Of a stretch of 64,000 nt of DNA, positions 25,213 through 33,435 are shown piece by piece. This DNA comes from Micromonospora sp. WMMD1102 (GTDB lineage: Bacteria > Actinomycetota > Actinomycetes > Mycobacteriales > Micromonosporaceae). Under the pieces are notes generated by a model. That model was not told the origin of the DNA. It saw nothing but the letters and a program-made list of their open reading frames with translations, and did no database searches. The stretch spans positions 6,265,001 to 6,329,000 of the forward strand of contig NZ_JARUBN010000001.1 of NCBI RefSeq assembly GCF_029626265.1. The letters are read 5' to 3'. Both the position numbers and the translations under genes were made by a program. How positions within the stretch are numbered: the first letter of the stretch is position 1; each line of letters opens with the position of its first letter.

Positions 25213-26085
25213 CTAGCGGTCCTCGTCCAACCCGGCCAGGTGCCGGGCCCGGGTGAACACCTCGTCCAGCATTGTCGGTGTGAGCCGCCCGGTAAAGGTG
25301 TTCTGCTGGCTGACGTGGTAACAGCCGAGTACCTGCGGGACGGCACCGTCCTGCGACCAGTGTGCCCCATGCCCGAAGGCGGGTCGCGGGGTGGGCGGTC
25401 GCACGCCGTACACCTGGCGGAGCACCGGCCACCACGCCGCCCAGGCGAACGCGCCGAGCGTGACCACGACGCGCAGGGTGGGTCTGATCAGGTCGATCTC
25501 CCGGTGCAGCCAGGGCGCGCAGGTGTCCCGCTCCGCGGGGTCGGGCTTGTTGTCCGGCGGGGCGCAGCGGACGGCGGCGGCGATCCGGGTGTGTCGCAGG
25601 GCCAGGCCGTCGTCGGCGGCGACGCTTGTCGGCTGGTTGGCCAGGCCGGCCCGGTGCAGCGCGGCGAAGAGCACGTCGCCGGAGCGGTCGCCGGTGAAGA
25701 TCCGGCCGGTCCGGTTGCCGCCGTGCGCGGCCGGGGCCAAACCGAGGATGGCGATCCGGGCGTCGGCGACCCCGAAGCCGGGGACGGGGCGGCCCCAGTA
25801 CTCCTGGTCCCGGAAGGCGGCCCGGCGGACGGTGGCGACCTCCTCGCGCCAGGCGACCAGCCGGGGGCAGGCGAAGCAGTCGGCGACGGCGCCGTCCAGC
25901 GCGGCCAGGTCGGCCGCCCGCGGTGCGCGGGCGGCCACGTCGGCGGGGGTACGCGACGGCCGGCCCGGTCCGCCGCCACCCGGCGCGCGGCCCGGTCCGG
26001 CCGAACGACCCGGTCCGGTCGGGTCGGGACGCGGTCCGGCCGGGTCGGGACGCGGTCCGGCCGGGTCGGGACGCGGTTCAGCCAA
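25213..26085 (-). CDS. uracil-DNA glycosylase, family 5-like (4Fe-4S)
   Basis: 290 residues from TTG 26085. The core has [15 protein letters not shown] with two iron-sulfur cysteines and later [16 protein letters not shown] with two more; motif 1 [20 protein letters not shown] and motif 2 [12 protein letters not shown] fit family 5 (UdgB-type) rather than family 4. It removes uracil and related bases from DNA. The first ~50 residues are a low-complexity tail built by a 21-bp tandem repeat (PRPDPAG three times), so the true start may be internal. It overlaps the end of the dienelactone hydrolase gene by 8 bases. Confidence 0.85.
   Translation of the reverse strand: MAEPRPDPAGPRPDPAGPRPDPTGPGRSAGPGRAPGGGGPGRPSRTPADVAARAPRAADLAALDGAVADCFACPRLVAWREEVATVRRAAFRDQEYWGRPVPGFGVADARIAILGLAPAAHGGNRTGRIFTGDRSGDVLFAALHRAGLANQPTSVAADDGLALRHTRIAAAVRCAPPDNKPDPAERDTCAPWLHREIDLIRPTLRVVVTLGAFAWAAWWPVLRQVYGVRPPTPRPAFGHGAHWSQDGAVPQVLGCYHVSQQNTFTGRLTPTMLDEVFTRARHLAGLDEDR
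26015..26077. repeat. 21-bp tandem repeat, three copies, in the UDG N-terminus
   Basis: Units at 26015-26035, 26036-26056 and 26057-26077; the last two are identical and the first differs by one base. Each codes for the heptapeptide PRPDPAG/T, so copy-number changes keep the reading frame. Confidence 0.9.
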
Positions 26086-26767
26086 GTCGGGACCGGAAGA
26101 GTTCCAGGGTACGGGCCCAGGCGCTGGCCGCCGCCGGCTGGTCGAAGACCTCCGGCCGGTCGTCGTTGAAGAAGGCGTGCCGGGTGCCGGGGTAGTCGTG
26201 GGTGGCGCAGTCGCCGCCGGCCGCCTCGATCGCCCGGCGGGCCGCCTTCACCCCGTCCGCCGCCGAGGTGCCGTCCTCCTCGGAGCAGTGGATCACGGCG
26301 GTCTTGCCGGCGTAGTTGGACCACTCGGGACGCATCCGCTCCCAGGGGAGTACCGGATAGAAGCCGGCGGTCGCGACGATCCGGTCGGAGAGGGTGGCCG
26401 ACCAGAGCGCGAGGCTGCCGCCGGCGCAGAAGCCGACGCAGCCGACCCTGTCCCCGTCGACCTCGTCGCGCTGCACCAGGTAGTCGGCGGCACCGGCGAT
26501 GTCCCGGGCCGCCTGGTCCATGGCCAGCCCCATCAGCAGCTTGCCGGCCTGGTCGGGCTCGGTGGTGGAGGCACCGTGGTAGAGGTCGGGGGCGAGCGCC
26601 ACGAAGCCGGCCCCGGCGAACCGGTCGGCGACCGAGGTGATGTGCGGCACGAGTCCCCACCACTCCTGGATGACGATGACGGCCGGGCCGCTGGCGCCAC
26701 CGGCCGGCAACGCCAGGTAGCCCTCGCTGGTCCCCCCGTTACTCCGGTAACTCACCATCTCGCCCAT
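26078..26767 (-). CDS. dienelactone hydrolase family protein
   Basis: 229 residues with an alpha/beta-hydrolase fold. Nucleophile Cys is in [14 protein letters not shown], the acid lies in HCSEEDGTS, and the His in [31 protein letters not shown] is the family oxyanion-side motif. The prototype opens dienelactones in chlorocatechol degradation, but most actinobacterial members have unknown substrates. It is the first gene of a two-gene unit with the glycosylase, with which it overlaps. Confidence 0.88.
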   Translation of the reverse strand: MGEMVSYRSNGGTSEGYLALPAGGASGPAVIVIQEWWGLVPHITSVADRFAGAGFVALAPDLYHGASTTEPDQAGKLLMGLAMDQAARDIAGAADYLVQRDEVDGDRVGCVGFCAGGSLALWSATLSDRIVATAGFYPVLPWERMRPEWSNYAGKTAVIHCSEEDGTSAADGVKAARRAIEAAGGDCATHDYPGTRHAFFNDDRPEVFDQPAAASAWARTLELFRSRLG

Positions 26768-26900
26768 CGGTGGCCCTCCTGTCGGTCAGTCATCGTTGGC
26801 TGGTCGCACAGTTCCACCCACCCAACCGGGGTACCGGGGGTTGTGTGCCGGGTGTGCGGGTAGCCTGCCACGCCCGACACCGGGGACGGAAGCCAACAGC

Positions 26901-26942
26901 GACGTGGCGTACACCTCCTGTTGCGGAGGTGTACGCCACGTC
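26901..26942. terminator. perfect 18-bp hairpin
   Basis: GACGTGGCGTACACCTCC, loop TGTTGC, GGAGGTGTACGCCACGTC. It lies 33 bases beyond the stop of the minus-strand HAAS gene, so it most likely ends the PadR–HAAS transcript. The stem is unusually long and perfect. Confidence 0.75.
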
Positions 26943-26974
26943 GTCGCAGACCCGTGGGGAGCCGGGTTTGCGGT

Positions 26975-27994
26975 CTAGCCGGTCGGGGTAGGGCTGGGGG
27001 TTCGCCCGCCGTCCGGAGTGGCGCCGGGCGTGGCGCCGTCCGGGGTGGGCGACGGCGCGGTCGCGCCCGGGGCCGGCGAGCCGGCCGGTGCGGTCGGTTC
27101 CGGGGCCGGCGGCGTGGTCGGTCCGAACCGGAACGGCGCACCCTCCGGGCAGTACGGGTACGGCTGCCGGGTCAGGTCGTTGTAGCCCGAGAGGTCCTGG
27201 TAGCGCTGCTCCGCCTCCGCACACCACGGGTGGCCGAGCCGGATCGGTTCGCCGTTCTGGTCGAACAGGCGTACCCCCTCCAGCAGCCGGCCCTCGCTGT
27301 CGTAGACGTAGACGTCCTGCACCCCGGAGTACTGGTCGGTGTAGACCTGCTCGTAGGGGACCGAGGTGCCGCCGGCCCGGCTGTCCAGCTCGACGAAGCC
27401 GGCCAGCCCGAACAGCACCAGCAGGACCGCGCTGACCCCGAGGACCAGCTTCGGCCGCCGGCCCATCCGGTCGGTGCGCCGGCCGAGCCAGACCGACCCG
27501 GTGATGGTGGCGGCGAGCAGCAGCAGCGCGGCCAGGCTGCTGCCGCCGAGCCGGGGCAGCAGGCCGAACGAGGTGCCGGTCAACAGCACGGTGATCAGCA
27601 TCGCGGCGAGGTAGCCGCGCAGCACCCACCAGGCGGGGCGGAGCAGCCGGAGGAAGTCGCTGAGCCGGGAGTAGCCGAGGACCGGGCCGAGCCGGGTGTC
27701 GGCGGCGCGGAGCCGGTCCCGGCCCCTGCGGACCGCCGCGCCGATCCGCTGGTCGAGGTTGACGGTGGCGGCCGGCGGCGGGGTGACCCCGGCGGCGCCG
27801 CGCAGTTCCATCGCGTACGCCTCGGGCGGGCCGAGCCGTTCGTAGAGCGACCCCTCCGCCTCGGCGGCCACCTCGGCCAGGTGCTCGGGCAGGTCTTCGA
27901 GCAGTTCGTCGCGGACCGGCGGCGGCAGGTCGGCAAGCGCCGCGCGGACCTGCCCGACGTACCGGGCGATCTCCTGCTCCGTCACGGTGGTCAT
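26975..27994 (-). CDS. HAAS-domain membrane protein, PadR partner
   Basis: 339 residues. The N-terminus (IARYVGQVRAALADLPPPVR, DELLEDLPEHLAEVAAE) is the HAAS/DUF1700-type helical domain. Four hydrophobic helices follow (about 125-215), then an extracytoplasmic part with two Cys (LGHPWCAEAEQRYQDLSGYN; PYPYCPEGAP) and a Pro/Thr-rich tail. HAAS genes are nearly always paired with PadR regulators. Here the ATG overlaps the PadR stop (ATGA, 27991-27994), so the two are coupled. Molecular role unknown. Confidence 0.8.
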   Translation of the reverse strand: MTTVTEQEIARYVGQVRAALADLPPPVRDELLEDLPEHLAEVAAEAEGSLYERLGPPEAYAMELRGAAGVTPPPAATVNLDQRIGAAVRRGRDRLRAADTRLGPVLGYSRLSDFLRLLRPAWWVLRGYLAAMLITVLLTGTSFGLLPRLGGSSLAALLLLAATITGSVWLGRRTDRMGRRPKLVLGVSAVLLVLFGLAGFVELDSRAGGTSVPYEQVYTDQYSGVQDVYVYDSEGRLLEGVRLFDQNGEPIRLGHPWCAEAEQRYQDLSGYNDLTRQPYPYCPEGAPFRFGPTTPPAPEPTAPAGSPAPGATAPSPTPDGATPGATPDGGRTPSPTPTG

Positions 27995-28323
27995 GCCGCC
28001 ATCCCCTTGTCGTCGAGCAGCGTGTCCATGGTGAGGGCGAAGGACCGCCAGGTCTTGCCGGACCGGCGGAGCTGGTCCCGCCCCGCCGGGTTCAGCGCGT
28101 AGTACTTGCGGTGCGGTCCGGACTCGCTGGGCACCACGTAGGTGGTGAGCAGGCCGGCCTGGAAGAGCCGGCGCAGCGTGCCGTAGACGGAGGCGTCGCC
28201 GATCTCTTCGAGGCCGGCGGCGCGGAGCCGGCGCATGATGTCGTAGCCGTAGCCGTCCTCGTCCTTCAGCACGGCCAGGACCGCGAGATCCAGCACGCCT
28301 TTGAGCAACTGGGTCGTGTCCAC
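27991..28323 (-). CDS. PadR family transcriptional regulator
   Basis: 110 residues, the short PadR-s2 form: LLKGVLDLAVLAVLKDEDGY, YDIMRRLRAAG, then DASVYGTLRRLFQAGLLTTY (recognition helix and wing) and YYALNPAGRDQLRRSGKTW. It represses its own operon in known cases. An inverted repeat TACTGT/ACAGTA lies 11 bases upstream of its start. Co-expressed with the HAAS membrane protein. Confidence 0.92.
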   Translation of the reverse strand: MDTTQLLKGVLDLAVLAVLKDEDGYGYDIMRRLRAAGLEEIGDASVYGTLRRLFQAGLLTTYVVPSESGPHRKYYALNPAGRDQLRRSGKTWRSFALTMDTLLDDKGMAA

Positions 28324-28333
28324 GCGGCGATAC

Positions 28334-28352
28334 TACTGTTCAATGCACAGTA
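28334..28352. promoter_or_regulatory. PadR operator-like inverted repeat
   Basis: TACTGT, 7-base spacer, ACAGTA, located directly upstream of the padR start at 28323. Long-spaced inverted repeats of this kind are typical PadR sites, and the region is relatively AT-rich. Confidence 0.6.
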
Positions 28353-28355
28353 CCG

Positions 28356-29210
28356 TCAACGCGGTGATAGCGCACCCGTCGACGCGGCCTCCGGCACCGC
28401 CCTCCGCCGACGGTCGGCGCTACGGCGTTCGGGGCGCCAGGTGGCGACCAGGGCGGCGGCGAGCAGCAGCTCCGCGATGTCCCCGCCGTAGTACATGATC
28501 TCGGCAGCGGTCCGGACCTCGGCGGCCGGGGCGGCGATCCGCACCCAGTAGCCGGCGTACATCAGCTGCGAGACGACGGCGTGCAGCGCGATGGCGCAAC
28601 CGAGCCAGACCAGCCGGGCGGGAACACCGGGACGGGCGGGTGCCGGATCGGGACCGGCGACGACGTGCGCGAAGAGACAGCCGGCGAGCAGGAAGTGGGC
28701 GTGCAGCAGCCAGTGCCCGGCCGGGCGGCCGGCGAGGGTGTCGAACAGCGGGGTGAAGTACAGCACGACGAGGCTGCCGGTGGAGAGCAGCCAGGCGACC
28801 GCCGGACGGGTCAGGAGGCGGGCCGGCCGGGCGTGCAGGACCGCCACCAGTCGCCGGCCGTGCCGCGCCGGCAGCGTACGCAGCAGCAGCGTGACAGGTG
28901 CGCCGAGCACCAGGGCGAGCGGGGCGTACATCCCGACGAGCAGGTGCCCGAGCATGTGGCCCCGGAAGTCGGTGTGCGCGAAACTGGCCAGCGGGGGCAG
29001 CAGCGCCATCGCCAGCAGCAACAGCCCGACACCGAAACTGGCCGTACGCCACCGGCTCCAGCCCCGCGCCGGGTTGCCCCGCCGGACCCGCCCGGCCAGG
29101 TAGAGGTATCCGGCGGCGCAGAGCAGCAGGCCCAGCGCGGGCAGCAGCAGCCCGAGGAGGCCGCCCGCACCGGCATCCGGCACCGGGTGCGGGTGGTCGT
29201 GCTCCGTCAA
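28356..29210 (-). CDS. CtaG-type cytochrome c oxidase assembly membrane protein
   Basis: 284 residues with about seven membrane helices. Histidine-rich motifs (FAHTDFRGHMLGHLLVGMYA; GHWLLHAHFLLAG; FAHVVAG) match the CtaG_caa3 family, linked to copper delivery to the oxidase. No CDS precedes the overlapping frame except DUF2243: TTG 29210 overlaps that gene's stop (TTGA), mirroring the ATGA/GTGA overlaps elsewhere. The cytoplasmic tail is Arg-rich. It is paired with DUF2243, as often seen. Confidence 0.82.
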   Translation of the reverse strand: MTEHDHPHPVPDAGAGGLLGLLLPALGLLLCAAGYLYLAGRVRRGNPARGWSRWRTASFGVGLLLLAMALLPPLASFAHTDFRGHMLGHLLVGMYAPLALVLGAPVTLLLRTLPARHGRRLVAVLHARPARLLTRPAVAWLLSTGSLVVLYFTPLFDTLAGRPAGHWLLHAHFLLAGCLFAHVVAGPDPAPARPGVPARLVWLGCAIALHAVVSQLMYAGYWVRIAAPAAEVRTAAEIMYYGGDIAELLLAAALVATWRPERRSADRRRRAVPEAASTGALSPR

Positions 29211-29791
29211 CCGGTCCGCCCCGGCCCGCCCGGCGTCGCGGCGTCCACCCGGCCGGCGGCCGGCGGCTCGGGGTCGAAGGGCCGCCCGCGGCGCTGGAGC
29301 AGCCAGCCGGCGACCACCAGCAACGCGCCGAGGACCAGGAAGGCGACGTCCCACCAGAGCTGGTGCTCGCCGGCGTAGACGTGGTGGACGCCGAGGATGT
29401 GGTGGTCCAGGATGCCCTCGACCAGGTTGAACAGGCCCCAGCCGACCAGGATCCAGCCCCACAGCACCCGGGAGGTCCAGACCCGGCGGCGGTGCCGGGT
29501 GACCCGGGAGTACAGGATCGCCAGGCCGGTCAGTACGGCCAGCCAGCAGACCGCGTGGAAGATGCCGTCCCACACCGTGTTCATCTCCAACCCCGGGACG
29601 GTCTTCGGGTCGTAGTACTTCACTCCGACGTTGTCGGTGTCGGTGCTGCTGAGCAAATGGTGCCACTGGAGGAGCTGGTGCAGCAGGATGCCGTCGACGA
29701 AGCCGCCGAGCCCCACGCCCAGCACGATCCCCGGCAGTCGCAGGCTGGCCGGCCTGGTCTCCGGCCGCGCGTCGCCCGCCCTGGTAGCCAT
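29207..29791 (-). CDS. DUF2243 family membrane protein
   Basis: 194 residues, four membrane helices. The diagnostic motif GVGLGGFVDGILLHQLLQWH is followed by NTVWDGIFHAVCWLAVLTG and FNLVEGILDHHILGVHHVY, with several conserved His in or near membrane helices that could bind a metal or heme. Often encoded next to CtaG-like proteins. ATG 29791 is chosen over the longer frame because the family starts there. First gene of a two-gene unit. Confidence 0.85.
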   Translation of the reverse strand: MATRAGDARPETRPASLRLPGIVLGVGLGGFVDGILLHQLLQWHHLLSSTDTDNVGVKYYDPKTVPGLEMNTVWDGIFHAVCWLAVLTGLAILYSRVTRHRRRVWTSRVLWGWILVGWGLFNLVEGILDHHILGVHHVYAGEHQLWWDVAFLVLGALLVVAGWLLQRRGRPFDPEPPAAGRVDAATPGGPGRTG

Positions 29792-29923
29792 GCGCTCTGT
29801 CCTCTCGTCCGTGCCGCAGCTGTCACCGCCTACCCGGACACGACGGAGATAATCCACCCGACCCGGCTGATCCGTCCCCGTCGGGGCCGGACGGGTCGAA
29901 ACACCCGCCGACGGCGGATACGA

Positions 29924-29959
29924 CGAGGCCCTTCCGTCGGCTGCGACGGAAGGGCCTCG
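29924..29959. terminator. perfect 16-bp hairpin after the MFS gene
   Basis: CGAGGCCCTTCCGTCG, loop GCTG, CGACGGAAGGGCCTCG. It lies 26 bases past the stop of the minus-strand exporter gene (29985), separating it from the DUF2243 promoter. Confidence 0.8.
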
Positions 29960-29984
29960 CGGTCGGCGAGTACAGCCCTGGGGG

Positions 29985-31517
29985 TCAGTGCATGGCCACC
30001 GGGACCGGTGCCGCGCCCTGCTCCGGCGTCGCCGGGGCGATCCGCCTGCGCGGCAGCAGCAGCGCCGGGATCACGCAGAGGACGACCAGGACCAGCGCGA
30101 TCAGGTACGTCTGGCCGAACGCGTCCGCCAGGGACGCCTGCCCCTGGGCCAGTACCTCCGGCGGCACCTGGTCCGCCGACACCTGTCCCTGGGTGACCGC
30201 CGTGTACCCGGCGGCGGCCGGGCTGTCCAGCACCCGGTTGGTGAGGACCACCGACATCACGGCGGTGCCGATCGACCCGGCGGTCTGCTGGACGATGTTC
30301 ATCGTGGTCGAGCCCCGGGCCACCTGCTGGTGGGTCAGGCTGGCCATCGCGGCCGACATGATCGGCATCATTGTCATGCCCATCCCGAGACCCATCACGA
30401 AGAGGCCGCCGAGCAGCACCAGGTACGAGGTGCCGGCGGTGATCTGGGTGAACACGCTGAGCCCGAGGGAGATCACCACGATGCCGGTCAGCACCAGCCG
30501 GCCCGGCCCGGTCCGGTCGGTGAGCCGGCCGGCGATCGGCATGGTCAGCATCGCGCCGAGGCCCTGCGGAGCGAGCAGCAGACCGGTGTCCAGGGTGCCC
30601 TCCCCGCGCACCTGGAGGAAGTAGCTCGGTAGCAGCAGCATCGCGCCCATGAACGACACCGTGAACAGCGTCATCGTGATGACCGAGACGGTGAGGTTGC
30701 GGTTCTTGAACAGCCCGAGATCGATCAGCGGGTGGTCCTTGCGCAGCGCGTGCAGCACGAAGCCGAGGACCAGGGCCAGGCCGGCGATCGCCGGGACCAG
30801 TACCTCCGCGTCGGCCACGGTGCCGGCCTCCGGGATGGAGGAGACGCCGTAGAGGAACAGCGCGAGGCCCGGCGAGAGCAGCAGCATGCCGACGAAGTCG
30901 AACGACTCGGACGGGTGCGGCTCGTCCTTGGGCAGCACCCGCAGCGCGAGGAGGAAGGCGACGATGCCGACCGGCACGTTGATCAGGAAGATCCAGTGCC
31001 AGGAGACCGCCTCGATCAGCCAGCCGCCGAGGATCGGGCCACCGATCGGGCCGAGCAGCATCGGTACGCCGAGCACGGCCATCACCCGGCCGACCCGGTG
31101 CGGACCGGCGGCCCGGGTCATGATCGTCATGCCGAGCGGCATCAGCATGCCGCCGCCGAGCCCCTGGAGCACCCGGAACATGATCAACGGGCCGATGTCC
31201 CAGGCGACGCTGCACAGCACCGAGCCGCCGAGGAAGAGCACCAGCGACAGCAGGTAGAGGCGCTTGGTGCCGAACCGGTCGGCGGCCCAGCCGGTGATCG
31301 GGATGACGGTGGCCAGGGCCAGCGTGTACGCGGTCATCGTCCAGGCGACGGTGGCGTAGCTGGCGTCGAACTCGCGCTGGAAGGTCGGCAGCGCGACGCT
31401 GACGACCGTGACGTCGAGGATGGACATGATGATGCCGAGCACCACCACGCCGGCGATTCTCAGGACGCCGGGATCGAGCTTGTCGCTCTCGGCGTCAGGT
31501 TGGACGGCCACGGACAT
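29985..31517 (-). CDS. DHA2 family MFS multidrug exporter (EmrB/QacA type)
   Basis: 510 residues with 14 hydrophobic helices. Motif A-like GWAADRFGTKRLYLLSLVLF follows helix 2; the LDVTVVSVALP start (helix 1) and GPIGGPILGGWLIEAVSWHW (motif C region) are typical of DHA2 drug:H+ antiporters. A MarR gene is divergent 180 bases away with a palindrome between them, so export is probably induced when a MarR ligand is present. Confidence 0.9.
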   Translation of the reverse strand: MSVAVQPDAESDKLDPGVLRIAGVVVLGIIMSILDVTVVSVALPTFQREFDASYATVAWTMTAYTLALATVIPITGWAADRFGTKRLYLLSLVLFLGGSVLCSVAWDIGPLIMFRVLQGLGGGMLMPLGMTIMTRAAGPHRVGRVMAVLGVPMLLGPIGGPILGGWLIEAVSWHWIFLINVPVGIVAFLLALRVLPKDEPHPSESFDFVGMLLLSPGLALFLYGVSSIPEAGTVADAEVLVPAIAGLALVLGFVLHALRKDHPLIDLGLFKNRNLTVSVITMTLFTVSFMGAMLLLPSYFLQVRGEGTLDTGLLLAPQGLGAMLTMPIAGRLTDRTGPGRLVLTGIVVISLGLSVFTQITAGTSYLVLLGGLFVMGLGMGMTMMPIMSAAMASLTHQQVARGSTTMNIVQQTAGSIGTAVMSVVLTNRVLDSPAAAGYTAVTQGQVSADQVPPEVLAQGQASLADAFGQTYLIALVLVVLCVIPALLLPRRRIAPATPEQGAAPVPVAMH

Positions 31518-31566
31518 GCGGCTCGCTCCTTTTCCCCGTGGATAAAAGTTTGGCTGACACTAACAG

Positions 31567-31581
31567 TTCGCTCGCAGCGAA
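31567..31581. promoter_or_regulatory. MarR operator-like palindrome
   Basis: TTCGCT-CGC-AGCGAA, a perfect 6+3+6 palindrome between the divergent exporter and MarR genes. A TATTCT -10-like element (31583-31588) abuts it on the MarR side, so bound protein would block transcription. Confidence 0.55.
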
Positions 31582-31697
31582 GTATTCTGGGGCTGTCGCC
31601 CACCACCCGCCTGGTAGCCTCCGCTGACCCGCAGCGGCGTGGCTGCGCGGCGGCCGAGGCGTCGCCACGCCGCCGTCTCCCTGCTCTGGAGGAACCG

Positions 31698-32177
31698 ATG
31701 AGTGACCGGGACGATCTCATCGCCCAGATCATGGATACGCAACGGGAAATGCAGCACCACTTCGCCAACGACCCGGCGAACCCCCTCTTCACGCTGCACC
31801 TCACGTTGCCCCAGCTCAAGGCACTTCTCCTACTGTCCGCGCACGGCAGTATCGCTGGCCAGGAACTCAGCTCGGCGATGGGTGTGAGCCTGGCCACCAT
31901 GACCGGGATGGTGGACCGGCTGGTCGCCCAGGGCCTGGTCACCCGCCGCGAGGATCCGCACGACCGCCGGGTACGCCGGATCGAGCTGAGCGGTCCCGGC
32001 CGCGACCTGGTCGACCGGTTCGTGACCGCCGGTACCCAGAAGATGCGCCGGATCCTCGACCGGCTCTCCGACGACGAGCTGCGCACCCTCGCCCAGTGCG
32101 GTGCGATGCTGACCAAGGCCTTCGCCGACGATCCCGAACCGCCCGCCACCGGCTGCGTCCCGTTCGGGATCGGATAG
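31698..32177 (+). CDS. MarR family transcriptional regulator
   Basis: 159 residues. Winged helix-turn-helix: LTLPQLKALLLLSAHGSIAG, QELSSAMGVSLATMTGMVDR, LVAQGLVTRREDPHDRRVRR. The DxRxxR wing motif is intact. ATG 31698 has GGAGGAA before it. It is divergent from the DHA2 exporter, the classical arrangement of a ligand-released repressor. A decayed exporter-like (FUSC) gene follows. Confidence 0.92.
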   Translation: MSDRDDLIAQIMDTQREMQHHFANDPANPLFTLHLTLPQLKALLLLSAHGSIAGQELSSAMGVSLATMTGMVDRLVAQGLVTRREDPHDRRVRRIELSGPGRDLVDRFVTAGTQKMRRILDRLSDDELRTLAQCGAMLTKAFADDPEPPATGCVPFGIG

Positions 32178-32218
32178 GCCGGACCGCACCGGTTCTCGGG
32201 ATTGAGCCGCAACCCACA

Positions 32219-32799
32219 GGGAACTACCGGCGGTTCGGCACCATCGCCGCCGCCCTCGGTCACGTGGGCGGTACGGCGGTGCTGATCGCGACGCTCTCCT
32301 CCACCGCCCAGGATCTGGCGTTACCACGCGTCGTGGACGCCTTGGTGGGCAGCCTGGTGGGCTTCGTCGTGATCGCGCTGCTGGTGCCGCTCAACCCGAT
32401 CCGGGTGGTCAACCGTGCTGCCGAACCGGTGCTGCACACCCTGACGGCGCAGCTCCGGGAGGCCGGGATGGGCCCTGCGCGACCAGGATCCGGACCGGGC
32501 CTGGCAGGCACTGGCGACGCTGCGGGCGACGTCTCCGGACGTGGACCGGTTGCGGGAGGCGATCAGCCGGCACCGACCGTACCCGGCAGGAGACTCGGGA
32601 GAAGGCACTGTAAGCGGCGGACGCCGCCGGCCGAGCCCGGCGGGAAGGGGTGTGGAGCTACGGCGACGCGCTCGTGACGCAGGTCCGGGTCGCGGCCAGC
32701 GACCTGATCCGGGTGACCGGCTACTCCGACCACGCCGCCGGCCGGTTGGTGGGACAGACTGCCCAGCAGGGCGAGTCGGCGCGTGCGCGGCACGTCTAG
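32219..32799 (+). pseudogene. FUSC/aromatic acid exporter family gene, broken
   Basis: Three segments in three frames form one C-terminal half of a FUSC-type protein. 32219-32470 reads RRFGTIAAALGHVGGTAVL … ALVGSLVGFVVIALLVPLNP with membrane helices. From 32472 the next frame reads ALRDQDPDRAWQALATLRAT, SPDVDRLREAIS. From 32650 the third frame reads VWSYGDALVTQVRVAASDLI and ends at TAG 32797-32799. The N-terminal half is missing. Two frameshifts plus a 5' deletion make it non-functional. The first segment contains a TTA codon. Confidence 0.75.
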
Positions 32800-32808
32800 G
32801 GTGCACCC

Positions 32809-33147
32809 ATGCAGATCATCCATGGTGCCGGCGCGTGGACGCCGCCGCCCGCCGGAGCGGCCGACGACTGGGTGGAGAACCTGCGGGTGCCGGATCTCTC
32901 GGTGGGGACGTACTGCATTCCGGCAGGTGGGACCGACGGGCAGAGTCCACACACCGAGGACGAGATCTACGTGGTCACCGCCGGACGGGCCCGGATCGTG
33001 ACCCCGGAGGGTACGGCCGAGGTCGGCCCCGGTGCGGTGATCTTCGTGCCGGCGGGTGAGGAACACCGGTTCGAGGACATCACCGAGGACCTGGCCCTGC
33101 TTGTGGTGTTCGGCCCGGCGTACGGCTCGCGCGCCCCGGGCCGGTGA
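32809..33147 (+). CDS. cupin domain protein
   Basis: 112 residues. A small beta-barrel with cupin motif 1 around GGTDGQSPHTEDEIYVVTAG (His and Glu ligands) and motif 2 GPGAVIFVPAGEEHRFEDI (final His). A single-domain, metal-binding cupin; the substrate, if any, is unknown. ATG 32809 is used. It begins 10 bases after the broken FUSC gene and is followed by a repeat-rich gap. Confidence 0.85.
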   Translation: MQIIHGAGAWTPPPAGAADDWVENLRVPDLSVGTYCIPAGGTDGQSPHTEDEIYVVTAGRARIVTPEGTAEVGPGAVIFVPAGEEHRFEDITEDLALLVVFGPAYGSRAPGR

Positions 33148-33240
33148 CGTCGGCGGCTAACCCGGCCGTCCGCTGACGCAGGGACGCGGTACGGGTGGGA
33201 CGCTCGGTAGCCACCCGGGCAGGACAAGCCTCTCAGCGAG

Positions 33241-33358
33241 ACTGTCGAGCTGCCCCGCTTGTGCGCCCACGCGCAGGACGTAACCGTGCCCTGTCCGTAC
33301 AGGCACGCGAGGGCAGGCCACCCGCGCCCCGTCTGTGCACCCAGCTCGACAGTCTGCG
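33241..33358. repeat. interspersed inverted-repeat element, copy 1
   Basis: Arms ACTGTCGAGCTG (33241-33252) and CAGCTCGACAGT (33342-33353). The right end (GCCCCGTCTGTGCACCCAGC, then TCGACAGTCTGC) matches the reverse complement of the left end of the element at 58741-58864 in 31 of 32 positions, and the left ends match similarly. About 115 bp, noncoding, just upstream of an SDR gene. No ORF of its own, so a REP/MITE-like element. Confidence 0.75.
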
Positions 33359-33435
33359 CAGCGGCATGGTCCCGCTCGGCCTCCTCGGATGCGATGGTCC
33401 CCCACCGAATCCGGCTGAACGTCGATACTGATCGA

